Counted from the first letter of the stretch, positions 26,899 to 36,983 are shown. The stretch is 50,833 bases of DNA from Conexivisphaerales archaeon (GCA_030756715.1 JAVBJD010000005.1:1-50833), one strand, 5' to 3'. Program-made: numbers and translations. Notes: generated from the sequence alone by a model not told the origin.

Positions 26899-28944
26899 TC
26901 ATAAAACCATTATCAATATACCTATTAACTTAATAGCTAGAAACGGAAGTATTACACCACCTAATCCGTAGATAAGAACATTTTCTAAAAAAACTCTTTT
27001 TGGTGATCTGGGTTTGAAAGAAATGCCTTTAATGGCTATAGGCATTAATATTGGAATTATTAACGCATTATAAATAAGCGCCGCAATAACAGCAACGTGT
27101 AGTGGTAAATGCAAAACATTAAGTGTTTTTGCAACGCTTAAAAAACTAAGTAGCGCGGGCAACACTACAAAATACTTTGATACATCATTAGCAATGGAAA
27201 ATGTAGCCAAGGACCCTCGCGTAATTAGTAATTGCTTACCTAATTTTATTACATCGATAATTTTGGATGGATCCGATTCTAGATCTATCATGTTAGCGGC
27301 CTCTTTGGCTACTTCAGTGCCTGAATACATAGCTAGTCCAACGTTTGCTCTTGCAAGAGCTGGAGCGTCATTAGTACCATCACCAACCATAGCTATAGTT
27401 TTTCCTTTACTTTGTTCCTCAATAACTTTTTTGTATTTATCTTCAGGTTTTGCCTGCGATATAACGTTGTTAATACCAACTTCAGAAGCTATAATTTGTG
27501 CAGTTATAGGGTGGTCGCCAGTGACCATGTACGGCTCTATTCCCATGGATTTTAATGCTTCAATCTGTTCTTTCACACCCTCTTTTAAAACGTCTTTAAG
27601 CTCAACTAGTCCAATTATTTCGTCGCCTACAGCAACAGCTAATGGGGTGCCTCCTTCTTTCGCAATCTCCTCTAACTTTTCGTCGAAATCAGGAGGGGCT
27701 CTAAAAATAGACTTCATTACATCTGGAGCCCCTTTAAAGATAGGCATCTTTTCATTTAAGTACACGCCATAAAAATCCGATTTTCTTATTAACCTCATCT
27801 CTTTATAAATTTCTTTTCCAGGTAATCGTATAGATTTATAATAAATACCGCTTTTTCTGGTTTTCGCAGAAAATTCCTCGTATGATGATATAATCGCTTG
27901 ATCTATCTCGCTTGGCAGATAGTTTTTGCTTTGAAGATATCTCAAAATGGCTTTTCCCTCTTGGGTGTCGTCTTGAACAGAAGACAAAAAAAGGGCCTTA
28001 GCTACTTCTTCTTCTGTATGTGAACCAAGTGGAATTATTTTTACTGGTTCTCGTTTACCCACAGTTATAGTGCCCGTTTTGTCTAACAAAACAACATCTA
28101 TATCGCCTGCTGCCTCTATTGCCTTCCCAGATTTTGATACTACATTTATGTTCCAAAGACGAGTCAATCCTGAAATACCTATAGCTTCTTCTAGCGCGCC
28201 AATCGTAGTAGGCAACAAACAAACGTAAAAGCCCAACAGAATTGGCAGATTTAAAGAATAACCTAAAAGATTGATGGTTATGCCTAAAGAAAAAACAACA
28301 AAGCTTAACAACAACGTTAGACCATAAATTAAAATATCCAACTGCTTTTCGCTTTCGCCTTTGGGTCTTTTAGTTTTTTCAATCATTCCAGCAATTCTAT
28401 AAACATAAGATTCTTTTAGTGTCTTAGTTACCCTTACTTTGATCCAGTCGCTTACTACTTTACTGCCTGAAATAACTTCATCATTAACAGATTTAATAAC
28501 GGGCAACGATTCACCGGTAACTAGTGATTCATCTATTGCGGCAACACCTTCTACGATAACGCCGTCTAGAGGTATAATCTCGTTTTCCTTGACTAAAATA
28601 ACATCTTCTGCTGATACCGCATCTGGAGGCACATAAACTTCAGAACCATTCGGTAATATTTTTCTTACAGAAAGGTTTGAAGTTACTTTCAAAAGCGATG
28701 AGGCCGTTATTTTAGCCTGATGTTCAGAATAAGAATCTGCAAAAGTGCCGAACCAAACAGTTGCAAATATAAGAACTGTTATAGAAACGTAGAAAAAGCT
28801 AAACTCTTTTATAAAAAACATATACATTAAAGACAGCAAGAAAGAAATTTCTGTAAGGAACATAACAGGGTTCTTTTTAAGATAAATTGGAGATAGACGT
28901 ATTATGGAATTTTTTATTATTTGAAAATAATCTTTTAATTCCAC
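26899..28944 (-). CDS. kdpB: K+-transporting P-type ATPase subunit KdpB
   Basis: NPVMFLTE; LLDKTGTITVG; GDGTNDAPALA; FSIANDVSKYFVVLPA. Confidence 0.93.
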   Translation of the reverse strand: MELKDYFQIIKNSIIRLSPIYLKKNPVMFLTEISFLLSLMYMFFIKEFSFFYVSITVLIFATVWFGTFADSYSEHQAKITASSLLKVTSNLSVRKILPNGSEVYVPPDAVSAEDVILVKENEIIPLDGVIVEGVAAIDESLVTGESLPVIKSVNDEVISGSKVVSDWIKVRVTKTLKESYVYRIAGMIEKTKRPKGESEKQLDILIYGLTLLLSFVVFSLGITINLLGYSLNLPILLGFYVCLLPTTIGALEEAIGISGLTRLWNINVVSKSGKAIEAAGDIDVVLLDKTGTITVGKREPVKIIPLGSHTEEEVAKALFLSSVQDDTQEGKAILRYLQSKNYLPSEIDQAIISSYEEFSAKTRKSGIYYKSIRLPGKEIYKEMRLIRKSDFYGVYLNEKMPIFKGAPDVMKSIFRAPPDFDEKLEEIAKEGGTPLAVAVGDEIIGLVELKDVLKEGVKEQIEALKSMGIEPYMVTGDHPITAQIIASEVGINNVISQAKPEDKYKKVIEEQSKGKTIAMVGDGTNDAPALARANVGLAMYSGTEVAKEAANMIDLESDPSKIIDVIKLGKQLLITRGSLATFSIANDVSKYFVVLPALLSFLSVAKTLNVLHLPLHVAVIAALIYNALIIPILMPIAIKGISFKPRSPKRVFLENVLIYGLGGVILPFLAIKLIGILIMVL

Positions 28945-28950
28945 CTTTTA

Positions 28951-30474
28951 TCACCCCATTGAAAGAGGCCCTAAAGCCAATAAAGGCAATAATGAAATTA
29001 TAACTAGCAAAAATATAAAGAAAACTAATGAAAAGGAAAAGTATAAAGAATCTAGCTTTAAATCTGATTTTGTAAAACTTTTATCTTTATTTATAAATGA
29101 CTCAGTCATTTTTATCCCAAAATAGAATGGTACATAACGCCCTAACAGCATTAACATGCCTGTAATAATATTAAGAGCGCTTATATTGCCGTTTACGCCA
29201 TAAAAATCTGAACCGTTATTTACGCTAGCTGAAACAACCTCCCAAAGAAGTTTAGTAAAATCATACCCAGGCGAAAAGTTGAACTGGTGCAAAGTAAAAA
29301 TAATTAATGGTATAGCAGTAAGAACCAAAGCAAAATGAAATATATAGCCGAGAACTGCATATTTAATTTCTCTGTATTCTAACTTGTAACCAAAAAGCTT
29401 AGGCATCCTCCCGCTCATTAAAGCCGAAAAAAAGATTGTTATAACGATAATAAATATTAGTGAAATAAAACCGCTGCCTACGCTTCCTGGCAGAGAATCG
29501 CTTAGCATCAATGTGATAAAAGCGGCTAATTGAACCGGAGATAAAGCATTTAATGGAAAAACAGCCGCACCGGTATTTGTAGATATGGAAGAATAAAACA
29601 GGCTTAATGAAGAATATTCATTTAGATCAGCTGGTATCAATGAGTTGAGTATTACATAAGTTTTATCTAAAATGATTAAATTAAAAACAAAAAAGAACGT
29701 CAAAATTGCTATTAACAATGAAACGCTCAATTTAATATTTTTTGTTACTATGCCGATTAGAAAAATTAATGAAAAAGGCAGCACATTTAAAACTATTATA
29801 TCTAAAAACGCGGTTAGAGAATTTGGCATTAGCGGTCCAGCAGCTATACCTTCTGTAATATATGAACCGCCGTTATTGCCAAGCAACGTTATTGCATTAT
29901 AAAGACTTAATGGGGCATTTTTGATGCCTGCCATAAAAGAAAAAGAATAACCGAAGGACAAGCCAAGTAAATTAAATAAAATTGTTACAACAAATGTTAA
30001 GGCTGAGAGCAATAATATACTCATAATAAAGTCTCGATAAAAATTACCATATTTTTTTAAAAAAATTGATCTAAACATAGATAAAGAGACCGATAATCCA
30101 GTGGCTGGAGCCACAAATTGCAGATAATAGAGGCTAGTGGTTTGAGTGAAATAAGTAAGCTGTTGGTTAATAAAATGCTGCAAGTTGGTATTTGTTATGT
30201 ATGATGTGATGATATTAAACCATAAAAATTGATCATGTGATATTAAATATGTGATCCATAAAATCACAAAAGCTATTATAACTGAAAAGACATTAACAAT
30301 AATAACGCTTGTTAAATATTCGTTTGCGCTCATATCCCAGTTAAAAGGCTTTTGTAAATAATTTTTGTCGAAGAAAATTTTATGCATTATTATGGCAATA
30401 ACAAAAGAGAACAAAATAGCAACAAAATAAACAAATATGAACCAAACGATATATTGAACTATAGCTATACTCAA
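28951..30474 (-). CDS. kdpA: KdpA-like potassium-translocating subunit
   Basis: Four P-loop-like segments: NTNLQ, GNNGGS, STNTGA, VNNGSDF; adjacent to kdpB. Confidence 0.9.
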   Translation of the reverse strand: MSIAIVQYIVWFIFVYFVAILFSFVIAIIMHKIFFDKNYLQKPFNWDMSANEYLTSVIIVNVFSVIIAFVILWITYLISHDQFLWFNIITSYITNTNLQHFINQQLTYFTQTTSLYYLQFVAPATGLSVSLSMFRSIFLKKYGNFYRDFIMSILLLSALTFVVTILFNLLGLSFGYSFSFMAGIKNAPLSLYNAITLLGNNGGSYITEGIAAGPLMPNSLTAFLDIIVLNVLPFSLIFLIGIVTKNIKLSVSLLIAILTFFFVFNLIILDKTYVILNSLIPADLNEYSSLSLFYSSISTNTGAAVFPLNALSPVQLAAFITLMLSDSLPGSVGSGFISLIFIIVITIFFSALMSGRMPKLFGYKLEYREIKYAVLGYIFHFALVLTAIPLIIFTLHQFNFSPGYDFTKLLWEVVSASVNNGSDFYGVNGNISALNIITGMLMLLGRYVPFYFGIKMTESFINKDKSFTKSDLKLDSLYFSFSLVFFIFLLVIISLLPLLALGPLSMG

Positions 30475-30476
30475 TT

Positions 30477-30914
30477 CTACTCACTCAAGTACATTTTTCC
30501 TTTTTCATCGATTATGTATTTATAAGGTTTACTATTATTAACTCGTTTTAAATAACCTTGATTGGCTAAAGCAGATAAAAGCCTAGATGCATGTTCTCTT
30601 GTGATATTAAATTGTTGTATCACATCACGCGTTGTGATTTCTGATTTATAAGCCAATTTTATGATCTCTATCTGTGTGCTATTAAGATCCCCTTTTTCAA
30701 CATTCCTTTTTTTAGTTTTTATAACATTCTCAGCCGTCATTTCATTTAGATCAGTCTCGATTTTTTTGTTTATTATTAGTTCTTTTGATATATCTTGGAA
30801 TAATTTATAATTTTCATCAATTTTTTTAATTTTTAAAAACAAATAAAATAAAGTAGATAGTGACAATGATATAGATGCTAGTGAGATTATCACAATCAGC
30901 GTTGTGATGTTCAT
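30477..30914 (-). CDS. Membrane-anchored winged-helix regulator, first gene of the kdp-like cluster
   Basis: N-terminal TM (TTLIVIISLASISLSLSTLFYLFL) then wHTH TRDVIQQFNITREHASRLLSALANQGYLKRV. Confidence 0.78.
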   Translation of the reverse strand: MNITTLIVIISLASISLSLSTLFYLFLKIKKIDENYKLFQDISKELIINKKIETDLNEMTAENVIKTKKRNVEKGDLNSTQIEIIKLAYKSEITTRDVIQQFNITREHASRLLSALANQGYLKRVNNSKPYKYIIDEKGKMYLSE

Positions 30915-31026
30915 ATATTGATTAAAATATTATCATGTGATTATATAAACATTGTACTATCCCTTTTAATTTGTTATGACCGAGTATTTTATTTAGCTTT
31001 AATCATAATATCATAAAAACATTTAA

Positions 31027-31046
31027 ACTATACAAACATGTATAGT
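31027..31046. promoter_or_regulatory. Perfect inverted repeat ACTATAC-N6-GTATAGT upstream of the 31052 ORF
   Basis: 7 bp arms, 6 nt spacer, ending 5 nt before the GTG start and just after a TATA-like CATTTAAAC. Confidence 0.65.
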
Positions 31047-31051
31047 ATAGC

Positions 31052-31441
31052 GTGTCCGTTCCTAACAAAAATGAAGTAAAATCGCTTATAAAACAAATCA
31101 TAGAAAATTCATGTATAACAGAATTAGAATTTTTATCGTTAATTAATCAAAAAAGTGGAAGATTTCAAAATGAATCGAGTAATATTTCTAATATATACAT
31201 AAAATTTTTAAAAAAATCTTCAGGAGAAAGGTCAACAATCAAAAGGCGAGCAAGACAAAACGTTAAATCCTGCTTTATGACGTTAATTTTGTTTATGTCA
31301 CTAAATTTAATAACAGATAAAAACCTAATTCAGTTAAAAGAAATAAGTGATATGATAACAAGAATAATAAACGTTGAAAATGAAGAGCTTTATAAAAAAT
31401 TAGATGAGTTGTTGGAGACGATGATTAAAGAACTTTTTTAA
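31052..31441 (+). CDS. Hypothetical 129 aa alpha-helical protein
   Basis: Open frame with GTG start and own promoter-like region; no family recognised. Confidence 0.6.
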   Translation: MSVPNKNEVKSLIKQIIENSCITELEFLSLINQKSGRFQNESSNISNIYIKFLKKSSGERSTIKRRARQNVKSCFMTLILFMSLNLITDKNLIQLKEISDMITRIINVENEELYKKLDELLETMIKELF

Positions 31442-32174
31442 TCTCTTTACAAATCTGATTAAATTTTTCTCCCCCGCCTTCTTTTTCTAATAAATTTCCT
31501 ATCACTAAACCATCTGCTCCCGCTTTAGCGATTTCATTTGCTTTGTTTATATCTGTAATGCCTCCTCCTACCAAAAGCAGGCCTTGATACAGCCTTTTAC
31601 TCAAAGCGACGGCCTCTGAAGTTATTGGCGTAGAAGTTCCCGAACCGCCTTCTAAATAAACAATTTTAAACCCAAAATGTTTTGCTGCCAAGACATAAAG
31701 CGATATGAGCTCAGGAATAGAAGGTATAGGTCTAACATGACCTATATGAGATACTGCGCTATCTGAATTTACTACTATATATCCAGTTGGTATTGTTTCT
31801 AATTTATATCTTTCTATTAAAGGTGAAGCAAGCACCTGTGCGTCAATTATATAATAAGTTAAAGCCGAATTCATTAACATCATATAAAAAATCGCATCTG
31901 CCTTTTTAGAAATAGCATTAATGTTATTTGGAAATATAATTACCGGCAGGTCAACGCTCTTTTTAATGCATTCAATAGTTCTATCAAGGTCTTCCTGAGC
32001 TATTAGAGTTGAACCCCCAACTAGAAAGGCATCTATCATGCTCGTATCTACCTCTTTCAGTTTTTTTGCTATTTTTGAAGTATCGGGGAAATTCACAGGA
32101 TCTAAAAGAGGAAGGCACAGCCTGCTACTTTCTCTACTATTAAGTAATTTCTGATACACAGATATTTTACTCAT
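31425..32174 (-). CDS. Geranylgeranylglyceryl phosphate synthase
   Basis: LLDPVNFPD, DAFLVGGST, YLEGGSGTSTPI, LLVGGGITD, ADGLVIGN. Confidence 0.93.
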   Translation of the reverse strand: MSKISVYQKLLNSRESSRLCLPLLDPVNFPDTSKIAKKLKEVDTSMIDAFLVGGSTLIAQEDLDRTIECIKKSVDLPVIIFPNNINAISKKADAIFYMMLMNSALTYYIIDAQVLASPLIERYKLETIPTGYIVVNSDSAVSHIGHVRPIPSIPELISLYVLAAKHFGFKIVYLEGGSGTSTPITSEAVALSKRLYQGLLLVGGGITDINKANEIAKAGADGLVIGNLLEKEGGGEKFNQICKEIKKVL

Positions 32175-32217
32175 CTGTACTTAAATAACATAATAATAGG
32201 TATAAAAACACTTATGA

Positions 32218-34062
32218 TTATAGTTCTTTTAATTCAGGTAAACCAAGAACATTCATGGCATCTAAAATTATTTGCTTATAAGCATAAACTAAAGCTATTC
32301 TCATTTTCTTTAATTCTGAATCCTTTTCATCTAGAACCCTTTTCTTTTCATAAAACACATTAAAAGCGAACGCAAGTTCATGCACATAATTGGCAAGTGC
32401 AGTGACGGATGTTGAAGAATAAGCTTTAAACAAATAGTAATCATATTTGCTCATTTGAAGTAAAAGACGTTTTTCTTCTTCACTGAGTTTTATTTGATTT
32501 AATAAACTAACTTCATTGTTACTTTTTTCAAGTATCTTGGATGCCCTTGCGTAGGTATATTGTATATATGGCCCCGTGTCTCCTTCAAGCTTTAGGGCAT
32601 CGTTTATATCAAAAACGATCTGTTTGTCAAGATCGGGCCTCATAAGCGAATATCTAATTGCAGCTACCGCAATTTTAGAAGCAACTTCTTCTTTTTCTGG
32701 CAACGTTGGATTTCTCTCGTTTATTAACTTAAGCGCAACCTGTTTTATAGCTTCCATAAGATCATCTAAATTGTAATATATACCACTTCTTCCAGACATA
32801 TGGACTATCTCTTTTTCAACTTTACCCTTTACTATTTTTTCAGCTGTATTTTTTGAAAGCGCCACTAAACCATAAGCTATGACTTTATAATCTTTAGAAG
32901 CAGACAAAGCCTTCAATGCATCTTTTATCAAATTTTGCAAAGGCAACTGTCTTTGATCTATCAATATATAAGCCTCGTCTGCAGGTTTATAAAGACCCTT
33001 TAGCCCACCATCAAGGGAGGTCGAATATAATTCCGAGCCATCAGGTTGCTTAGTGAATACGGAATAATAAAACTCATCTGGTATTAAACCCAATTTCCAA
33101 GCCGCATATGTAAGATCCTTGGCAGTATAAACAGCTGTGCCATCGCTTCGTACAAGTACCTTCTTATCTAAAAGAACCCAACAATTTTTATGTTTGCCTT
33201 CGGTTACAAACTTTATAAGTCCTTTTTCTTTTAAAACTTCAAACATTTTTTTCCAATAACCACCATGCACAAAATGACTTTCCCAATTAAGCAAATCGTA
33301 TCTTGCTCCAATATTCCACGCACTTTTCAGCTGCTCTTTTACAATTTTCTCTATAATGGGCCTTGCGTATCTATATATTTCGCCACCTTGCTCTAGATCT
33401 TTTAAAACTTCCCCCCTTTTTTTCTTTAACGCTTCGCTTTCTTCAATAGCTTTATTAGCATTGACATATACAACGTCACCGCAATAATGATCATATTTTT
33501 CATCACTTTCAAGTGGGTATCCTAGATATTTAAATCCAACAATAAGATCTGCAACTTGTACCCCAGTATCGTCTATATAGTTTAATACTGTAACTTGATG
33601 CCCTAATCTCTTAAAAAGTCTATAAAACGTGTCACCCAAAACAACGTTCCTAGCATGGCCAACATGTAATGCTTTATTAGGGTTTACGCTCGTATGTTCA
33701 ATAATTATTTTTTTCTTTTCTGGAACGGTTATTTTCCCATAACCTTGATTTTTTATTATTTGATTAAGAAACTTTAGATAAAAAAGATCGGTCAGTCTAA
33801 AGTTAATAAATCCGCTAGAGTGTAACTCCACAGCAATATCTTCTTCAGAAAACTCAATTTTTTCTATAAGATCTTTTGCCACCTCATAAGGAGATTTTCT
33901 AAGAGTTTTAGACAATACAAAAGCAGCATTTGTAGTAATGTCCCCAAAACTCGTTTCAGTCGGTTCTCCTACATAAATAGCCGAAGTGGCTATTCCGTAT
34001 TCTTTTATGGCTTTGTTTATTGATTCAGAAAGCTTATTTAGTTCTGTAAGGTATGAGATCAT
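32218..34062 (-). CDS. argS: Arginyl-tRNA synthetase
   Basis: EHTSVNPNKALHVGHARNVVLGD; KMSKS-like region replaced by VHMSGRSG; DALRB C-terminus. Confidence 0.95.
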   Translation of the reverse strand: MISYLTELNKLSESINKAIKEYGIATSAIYVGEPTETSFGDITTNAAFVLSKTLRKSPYEVAKDLIEKIEFSEEDIAVELHSSGFINFRLTDLFYLKFLNQIIKNQGYGKITVPEKKKIIIEHTSVNPNKALHVGHARNVVLGDTFYRLFKRLGHQVTVLNYIDDTGVQVADLIVGFKYLGYPLESDEKYDHYCGDVVYVNANKAIEESEALKKKRGEVLKDLEQGGEIYRYARPIIEKIVKEQLKSAWNIGARYDLLNWESHFVHGGYWKKMFEVLKEKGLIKFVTEGKHKNCWVLLDKKVLVRSDGTAVYTAKDLTYAAWKLGLIPDEFYYSVFTKQPDGSELYSTSLDGGLKGLYKPADEAYILIDQRQLPLQNLIKDALKALSASKDYKVIAYGLVALSKNTAEKIVKGKVEKEIVHMSGRSGIYYNLDDLMEAIKQVALKLINERNPTLPEKEEVASKIAVAAIRYSLMRPDLDKQIVFDINDALKLEGDTGPYIQYTYARASKILEKSNNEVSLLNQIKLSEEEKRLLLQMSKYDYYLFKAYSSTSVTALANYVHELAFAFNVFYEKKRVLDEKDSELKKMRIALVYAYKQIILDAMNVLGLPELKEL

Positions 34063-34759
34063 TGTTTATCAACCACTCTATGGCTTCTATTATACCCATA
34101 GGTCCCTGTCTTTCAGTTATAATAAGTTTTGTGGTTTCTTCAACCTCATTGGTTTTTATTCTATAGTTTTTGTTAACTAAAAAAGAAAACCCAGATTCTG
34201 CAAACATAGGTTCGTCAACTTCGCTGTCTCCGATGCTAGCAATCTCCTCTTTTTTTAAATTCATTTTTTCTGCAACATATTTTAAAGCAACCCCTTTATT
34301 TACATTAACGCTTGATAGGTGATATGCCACACCGCTGTCAAGTATTTTTGCTTTATACCCGTTTTCTTTAAGTATCCTGTTTGCAGCATTTATATCAAAA
34401 TTTCTTTCAAGCAAAATTTCTGTAAGCCTTGGCATCCTTTGATTTATATTTATTTTTTCAATGTTTTTTGACAGAAACTCATAAGCCAGTAAAGAATCAG
34501 CATAGTCACCAAAAATCTTTATTTTTGTTGGTTCATTAAAAAATATCACTCCGCCATTTTCACTTATACCGAACTTAGCAAAACCTAAAAACTTTGAAAG
34601 AGTATACGTTTCAAAAACGCTGCGTCCTGTAGCTAGAACAACTTGCAAACCATCCTCTTGCAGTTTTCTTAGCAAAAAAGTCGCATCGAGGTTGATACGA
34701 CCATCTTTTTCAGTCAAAGTTCCATCTATATCGATCGCTAATAATTTGATCACGCGCAA
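34034..34759 (-). CDS. HAD phosphatase, archaeal phosphoglycolate phosphatase-like
   Basis: LLAIDIDGTLTEKDGRI; VVLATGRSVFET; SIGDSEVDEPMF. Confidence 0.85.
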   Translation of the reverse strand: MRVIKLLAIDIDGTLTEKDGRINLDATFLLRKLQEDGLQVVLATGRSVFETYTLSKFLGFAKFGISENGGVIFFNEPTKIKIFGDYADSLLAYEFLSKNIEKININQRMPRLTEILLERNFDINAANRILKENGYKAKILDSGVAYHLSSVNVNKGVALKYVAEKMNLKKEEIASIGDSEVDEPMFAESGFSFLVNKNYRIKTNEVEETTKLIITERQGPMGIIEAIEWLINNDLIPYRTK

Positions 34760-34861
34760 TACTATTTTATATTAATATTTATTGATAACTAATAAAAGCT
34801 CACGTTTTTAACTCGCAATTGGTCAGAAAAATTTATAAAAACAAGATGCTTATCAAAATAA

Positions 34862-34973
34862 GCCGGCCATAGGGGTAGGGTCCTACCCGGTCTCACCCGA
34901 ACCCGGAAGTAAAACCTACCACCGCCGCTGTGTTAGTGAGGTGCGCAAGCCCTCGCGAAGCAGTGGTGCCGGC
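34862..34973 (+). rRNA. 5S ribosomal RNA
   Basis: GCCGGC...GCCGGC terminal helix; TCACCCGAACCCGGAAGTAAAAC conserved 5S region; ends approximate. Confidence 0.9.
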
Positions 34974-34985
34974 GCCCTATAATTT

Positions 34986-35744
34986 TCAAGGTTTTAAATG
35001 GCTTTCCATTTTTGAATAAATTGAGTCCACGATGTTACCCTTAATTGTTCTCCTGTCAAATTCTTGTAGAATCTTAATCGTTATCCCTGAGGGCGTGGTA
35101 ACTTTTTTTATTAAAGCGTGTAAATCTATGTTGTTTTTAAGTATATAATCTGATGTTGAATAAGCTACAAAACTGACAATTTTATCCGCAAGATCTTTTT
35201 CTATGCCAGCAAGGACCATGTATTGAGATAAAGAATCTAGAAAATACGCAAACAAAGCAGGACCACTTCCGGCTATTGGCACAAGAGCATCAACGACTCT
35301 TTCATCAAATAGGTAAGGCTCTCCTATTCTCTTCAATATATCCTTAAGGTTCTCAAAAACTTCCTTGGGACAATATGCGAGTACAGGTGCCTTTCTCGTT
35401 TCGGCCGCTACGCTGGTCATAATTTTACATATCTTAGCGTTTGGAATTTTTTGTGAAATCTCTTTGTAAGGATAAAGCGCAACTAGAGAAACTAGGATTT
35501 TACCCTTTACATTTAACGATATTTCATCGAAGAGTTTTTCTGCATCAGCTGGTTTCACGGCTACAAAAATTATGTCTGAACTTTTAACGAGATCTAGTAC
35601 GTTATTTACGCGACTTATATTTTTGGATTTTGGTATTTTGTATTTACCTCTGTCATAAACAATTATACTGTCATCTCCCTTTTTTGAAAGCGCTGCGCTT
35701 AATGCATACCCCATATTACCTATTCCTATTATGCCTATATTCAT
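34986..35744 (-). CDS. proC: Pyrroline-5-carboxylate reductase
   Basis: IGIIGIGNMGYALSAAL; VPIAGSGPALFAYFLDSL; VTTPSGIT. Confidence 0.92.
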   Translation of the reverse strand: MNIGIIGIGNMGYALSAALSKKGDDSIIVYDRGKYKIPKSKNISRVNNVLDLVKSSDIIFVAVKPADAEKLFDEISLNVKGKILVSLVALYPYKEISQKIPNAKICKIMTSVAAETRKAPVLAYCPKEVFENLKDILKRIGEPYLFDERVVDALVPIAGSGPALFAYFLDSLSQYMVLAGIEKDLADKIVSFVAYSTSDYILKNNIDLHALIKKVTTPSGITIKILQEFDRRTIKGNIVDSIYSKMESHLKP

Positions 35745-35803
35745 CCGATTGATCTAGCCTAAATATAGGCAACTTTTAAATCGTGCTGTTATATGTATAG
35801 ATT

Positions 35804-36424
35804 ATGACTTCTGGTATTGCGGAATCCGAATTTGCATTTATAGTTCTAGCTGCAGGCGAGTCTACAAGATTTGGTGAAAACAAGCTTTTGTATAAAATAG
35901 AAGGCAGATCAATTATAAGAAGGGTTGTACAAGAATGTTCGTTAGAAAATTTTAAAACTGTAGTGGTTATAGGTCATGAAAAGGATCGAATTATAAGAGA
36001 ACTAGAAGGACTTAACGTATTTTTTGTTATAAACCCAGAATATAAAAACGGAGGTATGAGCTCTTCAATAAGAATCGGAGTATCGAGCGTAAAACCCTCA
36101 AAAGCATATTTAATCACGCCAGGGGATATGCCTTATTTACAGAGATGGATATGTGAAAAAATAATTGATTTTTATATGAAATCTGGAGCAAAGATTGTTG
36201 TTCCTAGTTACGAGGGTAAAGGGGGACATCCAATACTTTTTGACGCTTCATTAAGAGAAGAACTTTTAGCTATTAATGAGGCAACAAAAGGATTAAAGGG
36301 CATTTTAAGCAAACATACCAACGACGTTTCAAAGTTTGAAATAGGTACTTCAAGGGTACTTATAGACATAGATTACAAAAAAGACATTGATACAAGAAAA
36401 CCCGTGGATCGATTTTTAACATGA
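35804..36424 (+). CDS. MobA/MocA-like nucleotidyltransferase
   Basis: VLAAGESTRFGENKLLYKIEG; GMSSSIRIGV; ITPGDMPYL; GGHPILF. Confidence 0.85.
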   Translation: MTSGIAESEFAFIVLAAGESTRFGENKLLYKIEGRSIIRRVVQECSLENFKTVVVIGHEKDRIIRELEGLNVFFVINPEYKNGGMSSSIRIGVSSVKPSKAYLITPGDMPYLQRWICEKIIDFYMKSGAKIVVPSYEGKGGHPILFDASLREELLAINEATKGLKGILSKHTNDVSKFEIGTSRVLIDIDYKKDIDTRKPVDRFLT

Positions 36425-36512
36425 TGATAATATATCTCTAAATTATATTTTAAACTCAAAAGAAATAATAAGGTAGAAAAATTTTATATTCTAACTTTTC
36501 AAAGTTAAGGCA

Positions 36513-36983
36513 ATGGAGGCAAATGTGTCGTTCTTCTTAAATGGTAAAAAAGTAAGCGTAAAAGCGCCTCCCGCCAAGAGTCTTCTCCGTGTTTTAAGGG
36601 AGGATCTAGGTGTAACGAGCGTTAAGCCAGGGTGCGAAGCGGGTGAATGTGGTGCCTGTAGCGTATTGCTTGATGGTCAAGTTGTAACATCTTGTTTGGT
36701 GATGATATCACAAGTTGAAGGGAAAAGCGTTATTACCGTTGAAGGTTTGGAAAAGGACGGGGAACTCGATCCTCTGCAAAAAGCTTTTGTTGAAGAAGGG
36801 GCCACACAGTGCGGTTACTGCACCCCAGGTTTCATAATTTCTGCGAAAGCGCTTCTAAATGAAAACCCAAATCCAACCGATGAAGAAATACTAGAAGGGG
36901 TAAGCGGCAACATCTGCAGATGTGGCGCTTATCCAAGAATATACAACGCTATCAAAAAAGTGGTGAAAAAAGATGGCGTATGA
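36513..36983 (+). CDS. Molybdenum hydroxylase small 2Fe-2S subunit
   Basis: GCEAGECGACSVLLDG; TQCGYCTPGF; GNICRCGAYPRI. Confidence 0.95.
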   Translation: MEANVSFFLNGKKVSVKAPPAKSLLRVLREDLGVTSVKPGCEAGECGACSVLLDGQVVTSCLVMISQVEGKSVITVEGLEKDGELDPLQKAFVEEGATQCGYCTPGFIISAKALLNENPNPTDEEILEGVSGNICRCGAYPRIYNAIKKVVKKDGV

